A stretch of 64,000 nt of DNA, from the NCBI GenBank assembly GCA_021768085.1, contig JAETOJ010000003.1, positions 86,823 to 150,822 on the forward strand. The letters run 5' to 3'. Positions within the stretch are counted from its first letter, which is position 1. Every line of letters starts with the position of its first letter. Below, piece after piece: positions 60,376 through 64,000 of the stretch. The position numbers and the translations under genes were made by a program. Below the pieces are notes generated by a model. The model made no database searches. It worked only from the letters and a program-made list of their open reading frames with translations, and was not told the origin of the DNA. Source of the DNA: Bacillota bacterium (GTDB taxonomy: Bacteria > Bacillota > Clostridia > Oscillospirales > Oscillospiraceae).

Positions 60376-62004
60376 CTATTGGTAAAAAGATCCGGGCGCA
60401 GCCCGGAACCCAGCCGCCCGTGAGCCCAGCGCAGCGGGTCGCGGGTGGAAACGAAGAAATTCCCGCCAGAGTGCAGTTTTCGGCGAAGCCGGAAACGGAA
60501 CAGTGGCGGGAATTTTTGAGCTGGTGGAGCAACCCGACCCAAAAACAAACCCGTCCCCTTCCTCTGTCTGGCTGAGCAATTCGTCATCCACGGTAACGGG
60601 CTTGTCCCCGGAGTTGAAGAAGATCACCATCCTGTCATCATACAAGTAAATCGCGTTGACAAACACATTGATTAGCGTCTTGCGGTAGCTTATATCGTCT
60701 GCGTTGCCCTTGCGGAGCTGTGAGAGGAAGAACTTCACCTCTGTAATGGTTAAAGATACTGTACCGGCTTTCTCTATGGCATATTCGCTTTTCAGCGCGT
60801 CATGTTCAGCGGAAATGCGGGAAATTTCCTCATACAGAGACTTCCTTACGCTTTCAATTTCACATTCAGAAACGGCGTTCATTAAATTCCGCTGCTTGCG
60901 CTCATTCTCCCGTATGAGCTTTTCAATGCGCTTCAGGCCGGAGGTATCTTTTTCACGTTCGCACAAAGCCACAACTTCACGGGCGATTTTATCAATATTC
61001 GCCGGGGTGAGCTGCTTGCGGCATTCCTCAATGACTAAATCCTCTATGTAGTCCTTTTGCACCGCCTTTTTACTGCACTTCTTCTGTTTGGCGCTGTTGC
61101 ACTTGTAATAGTAATAGGCCCGCCCAGTGTGGGAGTTGCCCTTGATACCGGTCATCATATCCCGGCACTTTCCGCAAAATAGCTTTGTTGTCAAAAGATA
61201 CTCTTGCCTTGCTTTTGCATGGGCAGGAGCCTTTTTATTTTTCCCCATAATTTCCTGTACCTGATAGAAAAGATCGTCCTCTATAATGCGGGGCATACCG
61301 CCGGGAATTTCCTTGTCCTTATAGGTGTAAACGCCGATATACCGCTTGTTTTGGAGCATTTTTCGCAAGCTGTTTTTATTGAATGGAACGCCGCGTGAAG
61401 TCTTGATTCCCTGGGCGTTCAGCGTTTCGCATATCTGGACAACGGTTTTCCCGCTTGCGTACATTTCAAAAATTTTCACAACGATGGGGGCTGTATCTTC
61501 ATCCACGACAAAATGCTTATCAGGCGCAACCTTAAAGCCCAGGGCGATATTGCCGCCGGTGCAAAGGCACTTTTCGGCGTTGATGTCCATACCCCGGCGT
61601 ATCTTTTGGGCAAGCTCCGCCGAGTAGTATTCCGCCATTGATTCCAACAGGCCCTCCACCAAAATACCGCTTGCGTCATCCGTGATATTTTCACGGGCGG
61701 AGAGTACGCGGACACCGTTCTTTTTCAGCTTTGCCTTATAGGTTGCGCTGTCGTAGCGGTTCCGGGCGAAACGGTCAAGCTGATAGACAAGGACATACTG
61801 AAAGCCCTTTTTTGCGCTGTCATCAATCATTCGCAGAAAATCAGGGCGGGCGTCCGTTGTGCCGGATATAGCGCGGTCAATGTATTCTCCGACAACAGTA
61901 TAACCGTTTTTCTGGGCGAACTCATAACAGGTTTTCAGCTGGCCCTCAATGCTTTGTTCCGTTTGGTTATGGGAGCTGAACCGGGCATAGATCACAGCGG
62001 TCAT
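60376..62004 (-). CDS. Large serine recombinase (TndX/TnpX-like)
   Basis: 542 residues. N-terminal resolvase domain (MTAVIYARFSSHNQTEQSIEGQL, catalytic Ser in RFSS; YQLDRFARNRYD), recombinase domain (about 160-270, GFKVAPDKHFVVDEDTAPIV), zinc ribbon (LFCGKCRDMMTGIKG to YKCNSAKQKKCSKK) and a coiled coil (about 355-420). It integrates and excises mobile elements by serine chemistry. The last 45 residues (after FVFGSG) are encoded by G+C-rich, hairpin-forming DNA and look unlike the rest. Lower G+C than the host genes. It probably lies at the left end of the element. Confidence 0.95.
   Translation of the reverse strand: MTAVIYARFSSHNQTEQSIEGQLKTCYEFAQKNGYTVVGEYIDRAISGTTDARPDFLRMIDDSAKKGFQYVLVYQLDRFARNRYDSATYKAKLKKNGVRVLSARENITDDASGILVEGLLESMAEYYSAELAQKIRRGMDINAEKCLCTGGNIALGFKVAPDKHFVVDEDTAPIVVKIFEMYASGKTVVQICETLNAQGIKTSRGVPFNKNSLRKMLQNKRYIGVYTYKDKEIPGGMPRIIEDDLFYQVQEIMGKNKKAPAHAKARQEYLLTTKLFCGKCRDMMTGIKGNSHTGRAYYYYKCNSAKQKKCSKKAVQKDYIEDLVIEECRKQLTPANIDKIAREVVALCEREKDTSGLKRIEKLIRENERKQRNLMNAVSECEIESVRKSLYEEISRISAEHDALKSEYAIEKAGTVSLTITEVKFFLSQLRKGNADDISYRKTLINVFVNAIYLYDDRMVIFFNSGDKPVTVDDELLSQTEEGDGFVFGSGCSTSSKIPATVPFPASPKTALWREFLRFHPRPAALGSRAAGFRAAPGSFYQ
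60391..60407. repeat. Short palindrome in the recombinase 3' end
   Basis: TCCGGGC-GCA-GCCCGGA, perfect 7-bp arms. One of a cluster of stems within the last codons of the recombinase, near the likely element end. Confidence 0.5.
60457..60515. repeat. Nested inverted repeat in the recombinase 3' end
   Basis: Outer arms AAATTCCCGCCA (60457-60468) and TGGCGGGAATTT (60504-60515) are perfect 12-bp inverses; inside, TTTTCGGC-GAA-GCCGGAAA (60477-60495) forms a second stem with one wobble. It is read as codons for the unusual recombinase tail. Confidence 0.75.
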
Positions 62005-62017
62005 ACTATCACCATCC

Positions 62018-62899
62018 TTAATAGTCTTTTATCCGCGCATATTTGGGGCGCACATTGCTACTATCATACAAAAATGCTTTATATTCCATCAATAGTTCAA
62101 CAGATGCGCCTTTCTTGATTCGATCCTTGTATTCATCACACATAGAACAGAAATCAAGCCATATTTTTTCATGTTTTGAGTTTATGCCATATTCTTTTGC
62201 CCTTTTGCGTAGCCGGTCATATTCGTTTTTTCGCCTTTTTTCAAATGTATCTGTGATTTGTTTTACAGCTTCTTTACAGGAGTAATCTTCATATTCAGTA
62301 AACGGAGAGTTGCGATTGCAATATTTTTCTTTAAGGCTTTTTACTGCAAATAGATGGCCGCAATGATTGCACTGTGTAATTTTGTAGTTATTGAACACAA
62401 GATAATGCACCAATGCAAAAACAAAGTCTATCATTGTCCGACAAGAATCGTAATGAAATATATCCGGGTAGAATGCGGTATTGTCTATGGTTTCTTTATC
62501 AAGAATGCGATATTGTTCAATTTTCTTTGAAACCGTTTTGAAGGCAATGGCCTCTAATGGGCTAAAAATTTCATATAATCTTGCGCTTTCACCCTTTTTA
62601 AATTCCGATGCAATTTCATACCGCGACCGATATTCTTCAAAGTCCTGCAATGTTGTATTTTTTAAGAAATTGGTTTTTTGAAAGTAATCTTTGAGTAAAA
62701 TCCATGCCCCGTGAGGGTCTTCGTAGTTAAAAAATGCGCGTTCGTCTTTTCCATACTCAAACTTGTTTCTCAATTTTTCATATATTTCACAGAGAAACAA
62801 GGATACTGGATGCGGGCCATGAATCCCATGTGTAGAAACAACTATCACTGAATCGTTTTCAATCTCTATAAACAATATGCGTTCTAATTCTTCACACAT
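62018..62899 (-). CDS. DUF6076-like mobile-element protein with zinc-finger motif
   Basis: 293 residues, very A+T-rich coding unlike the host genes. A central CNHCGHLFAVKSLKEKYC (two CxxC-type pairs, about 175-195) suggests a zinc-binding domain, followed by a basic helical stretch (FEKRRKNEYDRLRKRAKEY). This matches DUF6076-type proteins seen beside site-specific recombinases; function unknown. ATG 62899 is preceded by GGATGTGA; a GTG at 62914 is possible. It ends 13 bases before the recombinase starts, so both are probably on one transcript. Confidence 0.7.
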   Translation of the reverse strand: MCEELERILFIEIENDSVIVVSTHGIHGPHPVSLFLCEIYEKLRNKFEYGKDERAFFNYEDPHGAWILLKDYFQKTNFLKNTTLQDFEEYRSRYEIASEFKKGESARLYEIFSPLEAIAFKTVSKKIEQYRILDKETIDNTAFYPDIFHYDSCRTMIDFVFALVHYLVFNNYKITQCNHCGHLFAVKSLKEKYCNRNSPFTEYEDYSCKEAVKQITDTFEKRRKNEYDRLRKRAKEYGINSKHEKIWLDFCSMCDEYKDRIKKGASVELLMEYKAFLYDSSNVRPKYARIKDY

Positions 62900-62922
62900 A
62901 AAAATCACATCCACTCAAAATG

Positions 62923-62955
62923 TTTCGTATTTTCAATTCAAATTATAGTACGAAA
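62923..62955. promoter_or_regulatory. Inverted repeat overlapping the element promoter
   Basis: TTTCGTA (62923-62929) and TACGAAA (62949-62955), perfect 7-bp arms separated by 19 bases, bracket the -10 box of the recombinase operon promoter. The position suits a repressor site (inference). Confidence 0.4.
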
Positions 62956-62970
62956 TATCCAAGAAGTCAA
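62942..62970 (-). promoter_or_regulatory. Promoter of the DUF6076-recombinase operon
   Basis: Minus strand TTGACT (62965-62970), 17-base spacer, TATAAT (62942-62947). Almost consensus. Confidence 0.8.
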
Positions 62971-63047
62971 CAGCAAATATTGTTGTACCATATAAGCAGA
63001 ACAAAGGATGCGCATTCCGCGTTCAGTAATTTGAAAGGAGCATTCCA

Positions 63048-63230
63048 ATGAACGATGAAATCAAGCGTGAAATCAGAAAAGCGCGGCTCATGCAGTATGA
63101 GATCGCCGCAAAGATCGGAGTTTCCGAGTACACGCTTTGCCGCTGGTTCCGCCGGGAGCTGACCCCGGAGCAGCGGGACAAGATTCTCGCCGCCATTGCG
63201 GAACTCAAGGCGGGTGAAGCGTGTGTCTGA
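63048..63230 (+). CDS. Small helix-turn-helix protein of the mobile element
   Basis: 60 residues: MNDEIKREIRKARLMQYEIAAKIGVSEYTLCRWFRRELTPEQRDKILAAI. The segment QYEIAAKIGVSEYTLCRWF is a helix-turn-helix. Such tiny regulators are common in Clostridial integrative elements and may bind near the divergent recombinase promoter. AAAGGAG precedes the ATG by 7 bases. Confidence 0.75.
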   Translation: MNDEIKREIRKARLMQYEIAAKIGVSEYTLCRWFRRELTPEQRDKILAAIAELKAGEACV

Positions 63231-63390
63231 CCCCCTCACCGTCTACACATCAGGGGAGGTCACTATGGGAGAGAAACAGGCCCCAGTTTTTTGCAGTCTC
63301 AATTTTTGCAAGTGTCAAGACATACATTAGCGACCACCGGGTAGAGTGCGAAGCGTGGTTGCAGGAACAAGAAAACGAGGTGAAAAGTAC

Positions 63391-63837
63391 ATGAACGCGA
63401 AAAAAGAAACCCGCCCCGTGGCTGGCACCACAGGACGGGTGAGGCAGGAAACGGCTTGCGGGGCACGTTTTCCACGTTCCGATTCTACCACGCCGGGGGC
63501 GAGTCGTCAAGCCGTTTCCGATTTGCTTTGTGCCGGTGAACGGAACGGGAAGACCTTAAAGCAGCTGAAGGAAATCCTCGATGGGGATGGCCGCTCAATC
63601 CGGGCACAAATCGAAAGAGAGCGGCGAGATACTCCAATTTTATCCGGGCAGACCGGGTATTTTCTCCCAGAGTGTGAAGATGAAGTTCGGCGGTTCTGCG
63701 CTTCAATGAGACATAGGGCACGGCAGGTTTGGGCAACGGCGGCGAATGTCGAGAAGGCGGCGGGGCTGACCCGGCATGAGCCGAAACAGTTGGATGGGCA
63801 AGGGTGCATTTGGGCCGGGGGTAACAGCGATGGCTGA
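63391..63837 (+). CDS. Mobile-element protein, winged-helix-like, unknown role
   Basis: 148 residues. The central part (VSDLLCAGERNGKTLKQLKEILDGDGRSIRAQIERERRDTPILSGQTGYFLPE) resembles a winged-helix DNA-binding fold with a beta wing at the GYFLP run, as in small proteins of Clostridial mobile elements. The first 50 residues are basic and low complexity and contain a 12-bp inverted repeat in the DNA. ATG 63391 follows GAGGTGAAAAG. The 160 bases before it, and the 163 bases after it to the window end, show no further gene. Confidence 0.55.
   Translation: MNAKKETRPVAGTTGRVRQETACGARFPRSDSTTPGASRQAVSDLLCAGERNGKTLKQLKEILDGDGRSIRAQIERERRDTPILSGQTGYFLPECEDEVRRFCASMRHRARQVWATAANVEKAAGLTRHEPKQLDGQGCIWAGGNSDG
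63447..63519. repeat. 12-bp inverted repeat inside the element gene
   Basis: GGAAACGGCTTG (63447-63458) and CAAGCCGTTTCC (63508-63519), perfect, 49-base loop. It lies within the 5' third of the winged-helix-like gene. Confidence 0.7.
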
Positions 63838-64000
63838 GAGGCGGATGTTTTCAAAATCTATCGTAAGTTCTGCCCGGTTTTTGCGTGTCAGCGCCAGTGA
63901 TAAAATGTAAGAAAACGCCGAGGAAAAAATGTAATTATGTGGCGGAGAGGAGGGAAAAAAGATAGACTCCCCATAGGGCAGAAAAAGTGCCCGGAAAGGG

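Noticed and set aside
1..64000. tRNA, rRNA, CRISPR arrays and insertion-sequence transposases
   Set aside because: I found no cloverleaf, rRNA-like sequence, regular short repeats with spacers or DDE transposase; the only mobile signal is the serine-recombinase element at the right end.

Overview
The window is about 60% G+C and carries an almost complete chemotaxis and flagellar gene set of a Gram-positive, Clostridia-type bacterium. FliY, CheC, CheD, CheV, FlbD and the FliW/CsrA pair are present, and FlgH and FlgI (L and P rings) are absent. High G+C, GC-rich codon use and the fla/che gene order fit a motile gut Oscillospiraceae (Flavonifractor/Oscillibacter/Intestinimonas type). That placement is inference; no rRNA gene is present to test it.

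Layout. 1-3370 (+): end of a chemotaxis operon, cheA (3' part only)-cheW-cheR-cheB, closed by a terminator. 3446-9997 (+): late flagellar operon flgM-flgN-flgK-flgL-DUF6470-fliW-csrA-yjfB-like behind a SigD-type promoter, followed by an orphan single-ring ClpB-like AAA+ gene. 11391-18561: accessory envelope block with an FtsA-like actin-fold protein plus a Lys/Pro-rich membrane protein, a chemoreceptor, an FtsE-like ABC ATPase without FtsX, and a C39-like secreted peptidase. 18568-22248 (-): fliD-fliS-FliT-like export chaperone. 22439-23991 (+): ParA-like ATPase and a ComFB-domain protein. 24044-51327 (-): one 27-kb fla/che operon read from a vegetative promoter, flgB-flgC-fliE-fliF-fliG-fliH-fliI-fliJ-fliK-flgD-(TIGR02530)-flgE-flbD-motA-motB-fliM-fliY-cheY-fliO-fliP-fliQ-fliR-flhB-flhA-sigD-two FlgF/G-type genes-cheC-cheD-cheV-EAL/HDOD. 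51521-56661 (-): signalling operon for a REC-HD-GYP-PAS-GGDEF protein, an Hpt protein and a hybrid histidine kinase. 56730-60253 (+): metabolic genes (short-chain dehydrogenase, esterase) and a DUF1846 protein. About 60370 to the end: lower-G+C mobile element with a large serine recombinase, a DUF6076 protein and small element genes; its right end lies outside the window.

How it works together. The 27-kb operon makes basal body, export gate, motor, switch, hook and SigD. SigD then fires the late genes, beginning with its own anti-sigma factor FlgM. FliW and CsrA offer post-transcriptional control. CheA/W/R/B with CheC/D/V and the FliY phosphatase give a Bacillus-like three-branch adaptation system. 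Cyclic-di-GMP metabolism (GGDEF/HD-GYP), a degenerate EAL/HDOD protein and a ComFB-type protein surround the motility genes. Flagellin, FlhF, FlhG and FliL were not found in the window.

Most interesting: FliY carries three tandem FliM-like CheY-P docking motifs in a Pro/Ala-rich linker; a ParA-ComFB pair sits beside the filament cap genes; a single-ring AAA+ unfoldase follows csrA; and an FtsA-like/FtsE-like/C39 set sits between flagellar operons.
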